A stretch of 36,739 nt of DNA, from NCBI RefSeq assembly GCF_006546775.1, contig NZ_VICE01000128.1:1-36739 (forward strand), written 5' to 3'. This document shows positions 1 through 8,776 of the stretch, piece after piece. Under the pieces are notes generated by a model. That model saw nothing but the letters and a program-made list of their open reading frames with translations. It did not search any database and had not been told where the DNA came from. How positions within the stretch are numbered: position 1 is the stretch's first letter; each line of letters opens with the position of its first letter. Source of the stretch: Marilutibacter aestuarii. Lineage in GTDB: Bacteria; Pseudomonadota; Gammaproteobacteria; Xanthomonadales; Xanthomonadaceae. The position numbers and the translations under genes were made by a program.

Positions 1-40
1 GCAGCGGCATCGGTTCGACCACCTTCAGTTCGGCGCGCAT
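1..40 (-). CDS. Start of a gene downstream of zwf (possibly 6-phosphogluconolactonase), truncated by window edge
   Basis: Only about 13 codons are visible, reading MRAELKVVEPMPL on the minus strand. The ATG lies 5 nt after the zwf TAA. An in-frame ATG at 55 would instead overlap the zwf end. Being co-directional and almost touching zwf, it is very probably the next gene of the same operon. In many proteobacteria that gene is pgl, which hydrolyses the 6-phosphogluconolactone made by Zwf. The visible residues are too few to confirm the family, so the identity is an inference from context alone. Confidence 0.4.
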   Translation of the reverse strand, partial: MRAELKVVEPMPL

Positions 41-44
41 GGCG

Positions 45-1550
<1,506 letters not shown>

Positions 1551-1604
1551 GGAGGGCGGTGTCCGGTAAGGGAGCGATCGGGCCGGGATGGGCCTCGGCA
1601 TTGA

Positions 1605-1623
1605 AGATACCTCTTAGATACCA
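1605..1623 (-). promoter_or_regulatory. Tandem AGATACC boxes next to the zwf start (candidate operator)
   Basis: AGATACC occurs at 1605-1611 and again at 1616-1622, 11 bp apart, i.e. one helical turn. The reverse complement of this 19-bp block is TGGTATCTAAGAGGTATCT, which closely matches the block at 1687-1705 in front of the GntR gene. The position is just upstream of the zwf start at 1550; with the alternative start at 1601 it would cover the ribosome-binding site. Binding by the neighbouring regulator is inferred. Confidence 0.45.
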
Positions 1624-1686
1624 ATTACGCAAACGCCCCCTGTAACAAGGCTGTCATGGCCTGAATGGGTCCGGTATTGCCGCAAG

Positions 1687-1705
1687 TGGTCTCTGACTGG
1701 TATCT
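1687..1705 (+). promoter_or_regulatory. Tandem TGGT(A/C)TCT boxes upstream of the GntR gene (candidate operator)
   Basis: The block reads TGGTCTCTGACTGGTATCT: two TGGTNTCT units 11 bp apart, mirroring the block at 1605-1623 (15 of 19 positions agree after reverse complementing). It ends 7 nt before the ATG at 1713, where it could act in autoregulation. TGGT half-sites are usual for HutC-type GntR regulators such as DasR. If translation instead begins at 1665, the block would lie inside the coding region. Confidence 0.45.
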
Positions 1706-1712
1706 TCCCGGC

Positions 1713-2456
1713 ATGCACGACTATCTGGCCAGTGAATACCACCGCCAATCGGCCACGCGCCGCGCGCCGGCCTACCAGCACCTGCGCCGCACGCTCCAGC
1801 ACGCCATCGAGAACGGCGAGCTGACCGCCGGCCAGGCCCTGCCGGGCGAGCGCGAACTGGGCCGCCTGCTCGATCTCTCGCGGGTCACCGTGCGCAAGGC
1901 CATCTCGGGCCTGGTCGAGGACGGGCTGCTGATGCAGCGCCAGGGCGCCGGCACCTTCGTCGCCGAGCGCATCGTGAAGTCGTTCTCGGCCCTGACCAGC
2001 TTCACCGACGACCTGCGCGCGCGCGGGCTGGACCCGCGTTCGGAGTTCCTGGAGCGCGGCATCGGCGAAGTCACGCCCGAGGAGGCGATGGCCCTGAACC
2101 TGTCGCCCGGCGCCCAGGTCGTGCGCTACTACCGCCTGCGCACCGCCAACGACACCGCGCTGGCGCTGGAACGCACGGTGGTCCCGGCCGACATCCTGCC
2201 CGACCCCGCGCAGGTGGAGAACTCCCTTTACGCCGCCTTCGAGAAGCTCGGCATCCGTCCCGCGCGTGCCCTGCAGCGGCTGCGCGCGATCGCCTTCGAC
2301 GCCGAACAGGCGCGGCTGATGCGCCTGCCCGAAGGCAGCCCGGGGCTCTTCATCGAGCGCCGCACGTTCCTCGACGACGGCCGCGTGGTCGAGTTCACCC
2401 GCTCCTTCTATCGCGGCGATGCCTACGACTTCGTCGCCGAACTGCACAGCGAATGA
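1713..2456 (+). CDS. nagR: GntR/HutC-family transcriptional regulator (NagR-like)
   Basis: 247 aa from the ATG at 1713. Residues 10-75 form a GntR winged helix (AYQHLRRTLQHAIENGELT, then LPGERELGRLLDLSRVTVRKAI). Residues of about 95-235 are a UTRA ligand-binding domain (QVVRYYRLRTAND, LALERTVVP, GLFIERRTFLDDGRVVEFT). UTRA domains of this group commonly bind GlcNAc-6-P or GlcN-6-P, and the gene precedes a deaminase and a deacetylase for these sugars, so a GlcNAc-catabolism regulator is the natural reading. An in-frame ATG at 1665 would add 16 residues. I prefer 1713 because it leaves the usual short N-terminal tail and places the TGGT boxes upstream. No good Shine-Dalgarno is visible for either start. 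Confidence 0.85.
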   Translation: MHDYLASEYHRQSATRRAPAYQHLRRTLQHAIENGELTAGQALPGERELGRLLDLSRVTVRKAISGLVEDGLLMQRQGAGTFVAERIVKSFSALTSFTDDLRARGLDPRSEFLERGIGEVTPEEAMALNLSPGAQVVRYYRLRTANDTALALERTVVPADILPDPAQVENSLYAAFEKLGIRPARALQRLRAIAFDAEQARLMRLPEGSPGLFIERRTFLDDGRVVEFTRSFYRGDAYDFVAELHSE

Positions 2457-2487
2457 GCCTTTCCCGCCCGATTGCCGAGACCCTGCC

Positions 2488-3564
2488 TTGAACGCTCCCC
2501 TGGATACCACCGCCATGGCCGCACGCGCGCTCCGCGCCGAAGACACCCTGATGTTCGCCGAGGCCGCCGAGACCGCCGACGCGGTCGCGCGGCAGTTCCA
2601 GGCGAATGCCGCCGTCATCGACGCGCTGGTCGAACGCCTGCGCGCCGACCCGCCGCGCTTCATCGTGACCTGCGCGCGCGGCAGCTCAGACCACGCCGCC
2701 ACCTACGGCAAGTACCTGTTCGAGACCACGCTGGGCCTGGTCACCGCGTCGGCGTCGCCCTCGGTCGGTTCGGTCTACGCGATCCAGCCGAAGATGGAGG
2801 GCGCGCTGTTCGTCGCCATCTCGCAGTCGGGCAAGAGCCCCGACCTGCTGCGCAACGCCGAGATCGCCAAGGCCGCCGGCGCCACCGTGGTCGCCCTGGT
2901 CAACGTCGCCGATTCGCCCCTGGCGCTCTTGGCCGACACGGTGCTGCCCTTGCATGCCGGGCCCGAGCGCAGTGTCGCGGCCACCAAGAGCTACCTCTGC
3001 TCGCTGGCCGCCCTGCTGCAACTGACCGCCCGCTGGAGTGGCGACACCGCACTGTTGGAGGCCGCCGACGGACTCCCCGCCGCGCTGCGCGAGGCCTGGG
3101 CGCAGGACTGGACACCGGTGGTGGACGGCCTGCGCGACGCGCGCAACCTGTTCGTGCTCGGCCGCGGCCTGGGCCTGGGCGCGGCGCAGGAAGCCGCGCT
3201 CAAGTTCAAGGAAACCAGCGGCCTGCACGCCGAGGCCTTCTCTTCGGCCGAGGTCAAGCACGGGCCGATGGCGATTGTCGGCCCCGGCTTCCCGGTGCTG
3301 GCCTTCGGCCAGGACGACGATACCGGTGCCAGCACCGCCGCGGTCGCCGCCGAATTCCGCCAGCGCGGCGCGCCGGTGTGGTTGGCGATGCCCGGCCAGT
3401 CGCCTGGCGGCGGCCGCCTGCCGCTCGCCGCGTCCACCCACCCGGCCGTCACCCCCCTGCTGACCGTCCAGTCGTTCTACAAGGCAGTCAACGCCCTCGC
3501 CGTCGCCCGCGGCCACAACCCCGACCTGCCCCCGCACCTCAACAAGGTGACGGAGACGGTGTGA
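2488..3564 (+). CDS. nagB-II: SIS-domain glucosamine-6-phosphate deaminase (NagB-II type)
   Basis: Two tandem SIS domains resembling the isomerase half of GlmS, with no N-terminal glutaminase domain. This is the architecture of NagB-II, which converts glucosamine-6-P to fructose-6-P plus ammonia. Visible landmarks are CARGSSDHAATYGKYL (about 62-77), SQSGKSPDL (about 112-120), the second SIS domain with SSAEVKHGPMA, and the GlmS-like tail LNKVTETV. It lies about 30 bp after nagR and before nagA, which supports deaminase over aminotransferase function. The start is uncertain: a TTG at 2488 (358 aa) and an ATG at 2515 (349 aa) both leave the conserved AEDTLMFAEAAE intact, and an ATG at 2419 would overlap nagR. 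No strong ribosome site separates them. Confidence 0.85.
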   Translation: MNAPLDTTAMAARALRAEDTLMFAEAAETADAVARQFQANAAVIDALVERLRADPPRFIVTCARGSSDHAATYGKYLFETTLGLVTASASPSVGSVYAIQPKMEGALFVAISQSGKSPDLLRNAEIAKAAGATVVALVNVADSPLALLADTVLPLHAGPERSVAATKSYLCSLAALLQLTARWSGDTALLEAADGLPAALREAWAQDWTPVVDGLRDARNLFVLGRGLGLGAAQEAALKFKETSGLHAEAFSSAEVKHGPMAIVGPGFPVLAFGQDDDTGASTAAVAAEFRQRGAPVWLAMPGQSPGGGRLPLAASTHPAVTPLLTVQSFYKAVNALAVARGHNPDLPPHLNKVTETV

Positions 3565-3570
3565 TGGGGG

Positions 3571-3651
3571 GTGATTCGTCATTCGTCATTAGTGATTCGT
3601 GAAAGCGGATCAACGGTTCACCGAACGCCGCCATTTCCAATCACCAATCAC
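3571..3651. repeat. Heptanucleotide tandem repeats (GTGATTC-type) between nagB-II and nagA
   Basis: A 7-bp period is visible: GTGATTC, GTCATTC, GTCATTA, GTGATTC at 3571-3598, then a degenerate unit. The reverse-complement units CAATCAC, CAATCAC occur at 3638-3651. The two arms could pair weakly in RNA between the two cistrons. This is either a simple-sequence patch or a small mobile repeat. It fills nearly all of the 101-bp gap, and no promoter is evident in it. Confidence 0.6.
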
Positions 3652-3665
3652 AAACCACGCCCCCC

Positions 3666-4799
3666 ATGCCCACCCTAGCCTTCCATAATGGACAGACCCT
3701 CACCGAGCACGGCTTCGCTCCCGGCCTGTGCGTGATCGTCGAGGACGGCCACGTCGCGGCGGTGGTGCCGGGCGGTCCGCCGACGGGGGTGGAGGCGGTG
3801 GATCTGGGCGGGGGCTATTTGGCGCCGGGGTTCATCGACACCCAGGTCAATGGCGGCGGCGACGTGCTGCTCAACGACAGCACCACCGTCGAGGGTGTGC
3901 GCCGGATCGCCGAAGCACACCGCAGGTTTGGCACCACCGGCCTGCTGCCGACCCTGATCAGCGATGACGTCGGGGTGATGGCCAACGCGATCGCCGCCGT
4001 CCGCGACGCGATCGAGGCCGGCGTCCCCGGCGTGCTCGGCATCCACCTGGAAGGGCCCTACCTGGCCGAAGCGCGGAAGGGCGTGCACGACCCCGCCAAG
4101 TTCCACACGCCCGCCGACGATGAGTTGGCGATGGTCGCCTCGCTGGGTGTCGGCAAGACCCTGCTCACCGTGGCGCCCGAGCGCTTCGACGCCGCGACCC
4201 TGCAGTCGCTGGTCGGCCGCGGCCTGATCCTCGCCGCCGGCCATACCGCCGCCGACTACGAAACCATGCGCGCCGGATTCGCCGCCGGCATCACCGGCGT
4301 GACCCACCTGTTCAATGCGATGACCCCGATGGAGAGCCGCGCCCCCGGCGGCGTCGGCGCTTCGCTGGAGGATCCCGACGTGTGGTGTGGCCTGATCGTC
4401 GACGGGCACCATGTCAGCGATGCCAGCCTGCGCGTCGCCATGGCCGCCAAACCCCGCGGCAGGATGATGCTGGTCACCGACGCCATGCCGCCGGTCGGTG
4501 GCGAGCGCGAGGACTTCGAGCTCTACGGCGTCACCATGACCTGCCGCGACGGCCTGTGCAGCACCGCCGACGGCACCCTCGCCGGCTCCGCCCTCGACAT
4601 GGCCACCGCCGTACGCAACACCGTGCACCGGCTGGGCCTACCGCTGGACGAAGCCTGTCGCATGGCCTCCACATACCCCGCCGAGTTCCTCGGCCTGGGC
4701 CACGAACTGGGCCACATCGCGCCGGGCTACCGCGCCGACCTCGTCGCCCTCGACCCCGACCTGCAGGTCACCGGCACCTGGATCGACGGCCGCGCCTGA
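3666..4799 (+). CDS. nagA: N-acetylglucosamine-6-phosphate deacetylase
   Basis: Cytosolic amidohydrolase-superfamily enzyme that removes the acetyl group from GlcNAc-6-P, giving GlcN-6-P for the neighbouring NagB-II. 377 aa, normal length. Landmarks in order: GFIDTQVNGGG after the first strand, the metal-ligand region HLEGPYLAEARKGVHD, AGHTAADY, THLFNAMTPM, IVDGHHVS, and VTDAMPPVG with the catalytic Asp. The C-terminal small beta domain ends YRADLVALDPDLQVTGTWIDGRA. The ATG at 3666 follows the repeat patch and gives a complete N-terminus. It is the last gene of the nag cluster; a transporter or kinase for GlcNAc is not in this window. Confidence 0.95.
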   Translation: MPTLAFHNGQTLTEHGFAPGLCVIVEDGHVAAVVPGGPPTGVEAVDLGGGYLAPGFIDTQVNGGGDVLLNDSTTVEGVRRIAEAHRRFGTTGLLPTLISDDVGVMANAIAAVRDAIEAGVPGVLGIHLEGPYLAEARKGVHDPAKFHTPADDELAMVASLGVGKTLLTVAPERFDAATLQSLVGRGLILAAGHTAADYETMRAGFAAGITGVTHLFNAMTPMESRAPGGVGASLEDPDVWCGLIVDGHHVSDASLRVAMAAKPRGRMMLVTDAMPPVGGEREDFELYGVTMTCRDGLCSTADGTLAGSALDMATAVRNTVHRLGLPLDEACRMASTYPAEFLGLGHELGHIAPGYRADLVALDPDLQVTGTWIDGRA

Positions 4800-4817
4800 T
4801 ACCCATCCCCCGCCCTT

Positions 4818-4925
4818 CGTAGGATGGGTAGAGCCAGAGGCGAAACCCATCATCGCCGCCCGGCACGCCCCGCCACGCGTCCGCCCCTGCAGCCGATGGG
4901 CTTTGCTTCGCGCTGCCCATCCTGC
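4818..4925. repeat. Paired inverted hairpin repeat, family A (TAGGATGGGT...ACCCATC)
   Basis: Two hairpins in opposite orientation. The first, at 4823-4851, has GATGGGT pairing with ACCCATC around an inner GCC/GGC stem. The second, at 4895-4921, has GATGGGC pairing with GCCCATC. The head-to-head arrangement with short distinct inner sequences (AGAGCC..GGCG versus GCGAAGC) is that of REP doublets (REPIN-like). The same family recurs at 5316-5402 and 18351-18436. Confidence 0.7.
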
Positions 4926-4993
4926 GATCCAGCGACACGACGCCCGCCCGTCGGGCGCGAGTGATCCGCGGCGACCACGCCACTCCCACGATT

Positions 4994-5145
4994 CGTCATC
5001 CCAGCGCACGCTGGGATCCAGCCTTTCATCCGGCTGCCCCCCACCGGTCGAGACGGCACGCAACAGTGAAGCGAATCGACACCCGGTCAAGCTGCGTTGC
5101 GAGCAGGAAGCCAAGAGCTGGATCCCAGCGTGCGCTGGGATGACG
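4994..5145. repeat. Paired inverted repeat, family B (CGTCATCCCAGCG...CGCTGGGATCCAGC)
   Basis: A 29-bp unit at 4994-5022 is itself a hairpin (ATCCCAGCG with CGCTGGGAT) and is repeated in inverted orientation at 5117-5145. About 95 bp of unrelated sequence lies between. A second copy of the whole arrangement sits at 18176-18329. The architecture resembles a small non-autonomous element or REPIN. No transposase gene is nearby. Confidence 0.7.
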
Positions 5146-5227
5146 GCTTGAGGGTCCGCTGAACGAGACAGGGATTCGCAAGGCGCAAACAGGTGAAGGC
5201 GATACCCATCACCGACGCCCGCTCCAC

Positions 5228-5402
5228 GTACCGAAACCCATCATCGCCGTCCCACAGCCCGGAAAACGTACCCGCTCGCCCCGGCAGCCCCGACGACGCA
5301 CCCACCCCGACAGCCGATGGGCTTTGCTTCGCGCTGCCCATCCTACGGCCAGACGAAATCCCGCCCTTCGTAGGATGGGTAGAGCCAAAGGCGAAACCCA
5401 TC
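5228..5402. repeat. Further family A hairpins downstream of nagA
   Basis: Hairpins at 5316-5342 (GATGGGC...GCCCATC) and 5374-5402 (GATGGGT...ACCCATC) form another opposed pair in the reverse order to 4818-4925. A degenerate unit (GTACCGAAACCCATCATCG) lies at about 5228-5247. Together with the blocks at 4818-5145, these fill most of the 617-bp gap between nagA and the next gene. I see no gene in the gap. Confidence 0.65.
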
Positions 5403-5416
5403 TTCGCCGCCCAACA

Positions 5417-5830
5417 TCACCGACGACGGGCGCGGATCGCGCAGCGCCATGCGGCGAACGTCGCCCAGGCCAATGACACGAGGATCGCGAGCAGCAGGCC
5501 CAGGCTGAAGACAAGCCAGGTCGAGCCACGATCGTCGCTGAAGTTGAGGGCCAGGTTGCCGGCCAGGGCGGTGGAGACGGGCAGCCATGCCGCGGCAAGC
5601 AGCAGCACGATGCCCGAGACACCGGCCGCCCACGTCCGGCGCGGCGCCAGCCGCCATGCCGCGGCAGCGGCGGCCACCAGGCCGAGCGCGACCAGGGCGT
5701 TGCCCAGTGGCAGGCCGCCGGGCAACAGGCGCTCGAGATAGGCAGCCCCCGACAGCACGGCAGCCATCGAACCCACGGCAAGCGCGAGCAGGCAGGCGAT
5801 CGACAGCAGGCGAGGGGCGTTCATCGGCAT
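5417..5830 (-). CDS. Small integral membrane protein of unknown function
   Basis: 137 aa from ATG 5830 (135 aa from an equally possible ATG at 5824). Four hydrophobic segments are visible: LLSIACLLALAVGSMAAVL, LPLGNALVALGLVAAAAAAW, AAGVSGIVLLLAAAWLPVS and STWLVFSLGLLLAILVSLAW. A basic tail (RCAIRARRR) follows. I recognise no family. It ends directly against the family A repeat block. It is divergent from the FAD oxidoreductase and shares a promoter region with it. Longer upstream extensions of this frame run antisense through the oxidoreductase gene and are not credible. Confidence 0.6.
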   Translation of the reverse strand: MPMNAPRLLSIACLLALAVGSMAAVLSGAAYLERLLPGGLPLGNALVALGLVAAAAAAWRLAPRRTWAAGVSGIVLLLAAAWLPVSTALAGNLALNFSDDRGSTWLVFSLGLLLAILVSLAWATFAAWRCAIRARRR

Positions 5831-5855
5831 GCGGGACCGTGGAGGCGCGGGCAGT

Positions 5856-5899
5856 CCCTTGTAACCGTGGACAAGGGCCTGCGCCAGTGAACCCTTCAC
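5856..5899. promoter_or_regulatory. Dyads in the divergent intergenic region 5831-5932 (candidate operator)
   Basis: A perfect 7-bp inverted repeat, CCCTTGT (5856-5862) and ACAAGGG (5871-5877), is followed by a second small dyad, GTGAA-CCC-TTCAC (5887-5899). Both lie between the membrane-protein and FAD-oxidoreductase starts. They could bind a regulator. No -35/-10 pair is convincing and no regulator gene is adjacent. Confidence 0.3.
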
Positions 5900-5932
5900 G
5901 ACACCCTCGCCGCGAAAAGGCTTCACTGCCTG

Positions 5933-7144
5933 ATGGATCTCAAGAGCGGCTACCCCTTCTGGGCGATCAGGAACGGCCTCGCGGCCCCACGCCCCCCCAT
6001 CGACCGCGACCTCGACGTCGACGTCGCGGTCGTCGGCGGCGGTATCACCGGCGCCCTGATCGCCGACGAACTGGCCGCGCACGGGCACGAGGTCGTCGTG
6101 CTGGAGAAGGGCGACGTCGGCTGGGGCAGCACCTCGGCCAGCACCGCGCTGCTGCAGTACGAGATCGACACCCACCTCGTCGATCTCGCCAAGAAGTACG
6201 GCGAAGCCAATGCCGCGAAGGCCTACCTGGCATGCGTGGCGGCGATCGAGACCCTGGCCGACATCGCGGGACGGGTACCGGACGTCGCGTTCCGGCGCTC
6301 CACCAGCCTGTACTACGCCAGCCGCAAGCGGCACGTGCGCGGCCTGCGCGAGGAATTCGACGCACGACTGCGGCATGGCATCGACGTGGAATGGCTCGAC
6401 ACCGCCGCGGTGGAGGCCGCGTACGGGTTCCAGTCGCACGCCGCGATCCTCAGCCACCAGGCCGCCCAGGTCGATCCTTACCGGATGGCCCAGCAGTTGC
6501 TGTCGGGGCTGGCACGGCGTGGCACCGCGGTGCATGACCACGAGGAGATCGTCGACCTGCAGGCCACCTCGCGCCGTGCCACCCTGCGCACTGCGTCGGG
6601 CTTCCGCGTGCGCGCCGGGCACGTCGTGCTCGCCTGCGGCTACGAGAACGAGCGCTGGCTGAAGCAGCGCGTGGCGCAGAATCGCAGCAGCTACGCCTTC
6701 GTCACCGACCCCCTGCCGCCCGACCTCCTGCGTCCCTTGGCCCACAGCCTGGTCTGGGAGACGGCACGCCCCTATCTGTACCTGCGCACCACGCCCGACC
6801 ACCGCCTGCTGGTCGGCGGCGAAGACGACACCGTCGACATCCCGGCACGCCGCGATGCGCGGGTGATGTCCAAGGCGCGCAAACTCGGTCGCAAGGTCGA
6901 GGCATTGTTCCCGCACCTGCCGATGCGCCCGGCCTTCGCCTGGGCGGGCACCTTCGCCGAGACCCGCGACGGCCTGCCCTGGTTCGGCGCCCACGCGCAG
7001 TGGGGCCCCCGCGTGCTGTTCGCGATGGCCTACGGCGGCAACGGCATCACCTACTCGGCGATCGGCGCCGGCCTGCTGCGCGCCACCATCGAGCGACGCG
7101 CGCACCCGCTGAAACGGCTGTTCTCGTTCGAACGCGACGCCTGA
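5933..7144 (+). CDS. FAD-dependent oxidoreductase of the DAO (D-amino-acid/glycine oxidase-like) family
   Basis: 403 aa. The N-terminal Rossmann dinucleotide motif VAVVGGGITGALIADELAAH lies at about 31-50 and is followed by the acidic end of strand 2, VVVLEKG (about 54-60). The C-terminal FAD-contact region reads AMAYGGNGITYSAIGAGLL. The middle holds the DAO substrate domain. Such enzymes oxidise the C-N bond of amines, amino acids or related substrates, and the specific substrate cannot be read from sequence. There is no signal peptide, so it is cytosolic. It converges on the methyltransferase gene with a 23-bp gap, and no partner gene specifies a pathway. Confidence 0.85.
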   Translation: MDLKSGYPFWAIRNGLAAPRPPIDRDLDVDVAVVGGGITGALIADELAAHGHEVVVLEKGDVGWGSTSASTALLQYEIDTHLVDLAKKYGEANAAKAYLACVAAIETLADIAGRVPDVAFRRSTSLYYASRKRHVRGLREEFDARLRHGIDVEWLDTAAVEAAYGFQSHAAILSHQAAQVDPYRMAQQLLSGLARRGTAVHDHEEIVDLQATSRRATLRTASGFRVRAGHVVLACGYENERWLKQRVAQNRSSYAFVTDPLPPDLLRPLAHSLVWETARPYLYLRTTPDHRLLVGGEDDTVDIPARRDARVMSKARKLGRKVEALFPHLPMRPAFAWAGTFAETRDGLPWFGAHAQWGPRVLFAMAYGGNGITYSAIGAGLLRATIERRAHPLKRLFSFERDA

Positions 7145-7167
7145 GGCTTCGCGCCCGGTGGTGCTCC

Positions 7168-7866
7168 TCAGGAGGCGCGCTGCGAGCGCCAACCATGGAT
7201 CAGCCCGGCCTGGAAAAACTGCAGCGGAGGCGCGAAGCCCGCCGCCTCGATTATGCCGGCGATGTCACCGGTCGGCAGCACGCCGACGTCGTTGGCATAG
7301 GCGTGCCGCATGCGCGCCACGGCATCGGGCGTGACCTCGGCGCTGGCCATCATCGCCAGCCACGCGCGCAGCATCACCTCGTAATCGTCGGAAGCGATGT
7401 CCGCGGCAAGGTCGGTGCTGGCAAGGATGCCTCCGGGCAACAGGCGCGCGGCGATGCCGGCGAAGAAGGCCACTCGCGCGTCGCGCTCGAGCAGGAACTG
7501 CGAGACCAGGAAGCAGGTCGCCGCATGGTGCGCCTCGCCGGCCTCCAGCGTATCGAGATAGCCCTCGTGGAAGCTGCAGCGCGCGAGGAAGCCTTCGGCC
7601 GCCGCGCGCTCGCGGCACACCGCGACCATGCCGCCCGAGGGTTCGACCACGGTGAAGCGCCACTGCGGGTGCCGGGCCGCCAGGAACGCCAGCTCGGCGC
7701 CGGTGCCCGCGCCCACGGACAGGATCCGCGCATCCTCCGGCAGTTCGGCGAACAACGCATCGACCAGCAGGTGCAGGCAATCGCGGATCGGCGAGGTCTT
7801 CGCCCACTGGGTGTCGTAATGCGCGGCCTGCTGGTCGAACAAGGCCTTGATGTCATCGGCGTGCAT
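7168..7866 (-). CDS. Class I SAM-dependent methyltransferase
   Basis: 232 aa. The SAM-binding motif I, ILSVGAGTGAELAFLA, is near residues 48-63. The acidic residue ending strand 2 is in FTVVEPSGGMVAVCRER, and a motif IV-like region follows (AATCFLVSQFLLERD). The post-motif RLLPGGILASTDLA is typical of small-molecule methyltransferases. Its N-terminus, DIKALFDQQAAHYDTQWAKTSPIRDCLHLL, resembles stand-alone methyltransferases of unassigned substrate. No neighbouring gene suggests the acceptor. The 190 bp upstream of it (7867-8057) hold no recognisable gene. Confidence 0.85.
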   Translation of the reverse strand: MHADDIKALFDQQAAHYDTQWAKTSPIRDCLHLLVDALFAELPEDARILSVGAGTGAELAFLAARHPQWRFTVVEPSGGMVAVCRERAAAEGFLARCSFHEGYLDTLEAGEAHHAATCFLVSQFLLERDARVAFFAGIAARLLPGGILASTDLAADIASDDYEVMLRAWLAMMASAEVTPDAVARMRHAYANDVGVLPTGDIAGIIEAAGFAPPLQFFQAGLIHGWRSQRAS

Positions 7867-8057
7867 CGGGTCTCCACGGGTCCCGGGCGGTCGGAGGGTG
7901 CCGGGCCGGCTCCGAGCTTAACGTGCCCGGTCCGTCGGGCTCGAGGAAACCACGCACAGGCGGCGTTAGGCCCCCCGGAAGTGAATGTCGGCGATGCAAG
8001 CGCGCCGTCAATCGCACATGCGACCAAACCCGGTAAGCCGTGCCTCCCCTCCGCGTC

Positions 8058-8654
8058 CTAGTGGGCGGTCATCGCGCGCTGGTCCCAGCGCAGCTGCAAG
8101 GCCTGCTTGCCGCGCCAGGCGCCAATATGCACGTGGGGTGCGCGGGCGTAGCCATTGTTGCCGACGAAGCCGATCCGCTCCCCCGCTTTCACGCGCGCGC
8201 CTTCCTCGACGAGGAAGCCCTGAAGATGCGCGAGGGCGAACATGGTGCCGTCGGCCGCCTTCAGAACGACGCCGGATGCACGGCTCTGGTGGGGCTGTCC
8301 CGGCAGGTTCGTCTGCGGGTTCACGTGCAGCTGGACGACTTCGCAGTCGCAGGGCGAGTGCACGGGCTGGTTCCAGCCATACCAGTCCTCGTTGCTCAAG
8401 CCATCGGTTCGATAGAGCCTGAAGAAGCCGGGCGACGCGTCCTCGTCCAGGCCGGTGACCATGCAGTCCTGTCCGAGGTCGTCGCCCGGATAGGGCAGCT
8501 CGCCCGCCGCATGCTCCGAGCACATGTACGGCACCTGGAACAACGGATGGGCGAGCACCTGCTCGATCGGGCCTTCCGTCGGTGCCGGTACCGGCGGCTC
8601 GGCGCGGACGGGCGCGAAGGCGCAGGCGAGGAGGAGGAGAGCAAGGTTGCGCAT
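8058..8654 (-). CDS. Exported M23 (LytM-like) peptidase-family protein
   Basis: 198 aa starting at ATG 8654, where a signal peptide MRNLALLLLACAFAPVRA begins. Residues of about 95-180 match the LytM/M23 fold: QPVHSPCDCEVVQL, then VVLKAADGTMFALAHLQ, then VKAGERIGFVGNNG and the HxH motif PHVHIGAW (H174, H176). M23 enzymes cut peptidoglycan cross-bridges using a zinc held by HxxxD plus HxH. Here the usual first HxxxD position aligns best with NEDWYGW, which lacks it. HSPCD (99-103) has the spacing but falls at the 'PVxAP' strand. The protein may therefore be non-catalytic or atypical. Extra Cys pairs suggest disulfides in the periplasm. Confidence 0.75.
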   Translation of the reverse strand: MRNLALLLLACAFAPVRAEPPVPAPTEGPIEQVLAHPLFQVPYMCSEHAAGELPYPGDDLGQDCMVTGLDEDASPGFFRLYRTDGLSNEDWYGWNQPVHSPCDCEVVQLHVNPQTNLPGQPHQSRASGVVLKAADGTMFALAHLQGFLVEEGARVKAGERIGFVGNNGYARAPHVHIGAWRGKQALQLRWDQRAMTAH

Positions 8655-8776
8655 GGGGGCGTCCCGGATCCTGGGAGGGCCAAGGTATCGCGGCCCCCCT
8701 CGCGCTTGAACGCCAGGAAGTCCCCCTGACTTTCCACAGGGCGCGTCGCCCACGCGCGCGCCGCGGCAGTGATCGG

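Noticed and set aside
4818-5402. Possible CRISPR-like array
   Set aside because: The repeats are hairpins in opposed pairs with irregular spacing and no uniform spacers, and there is no cas gene in the window.
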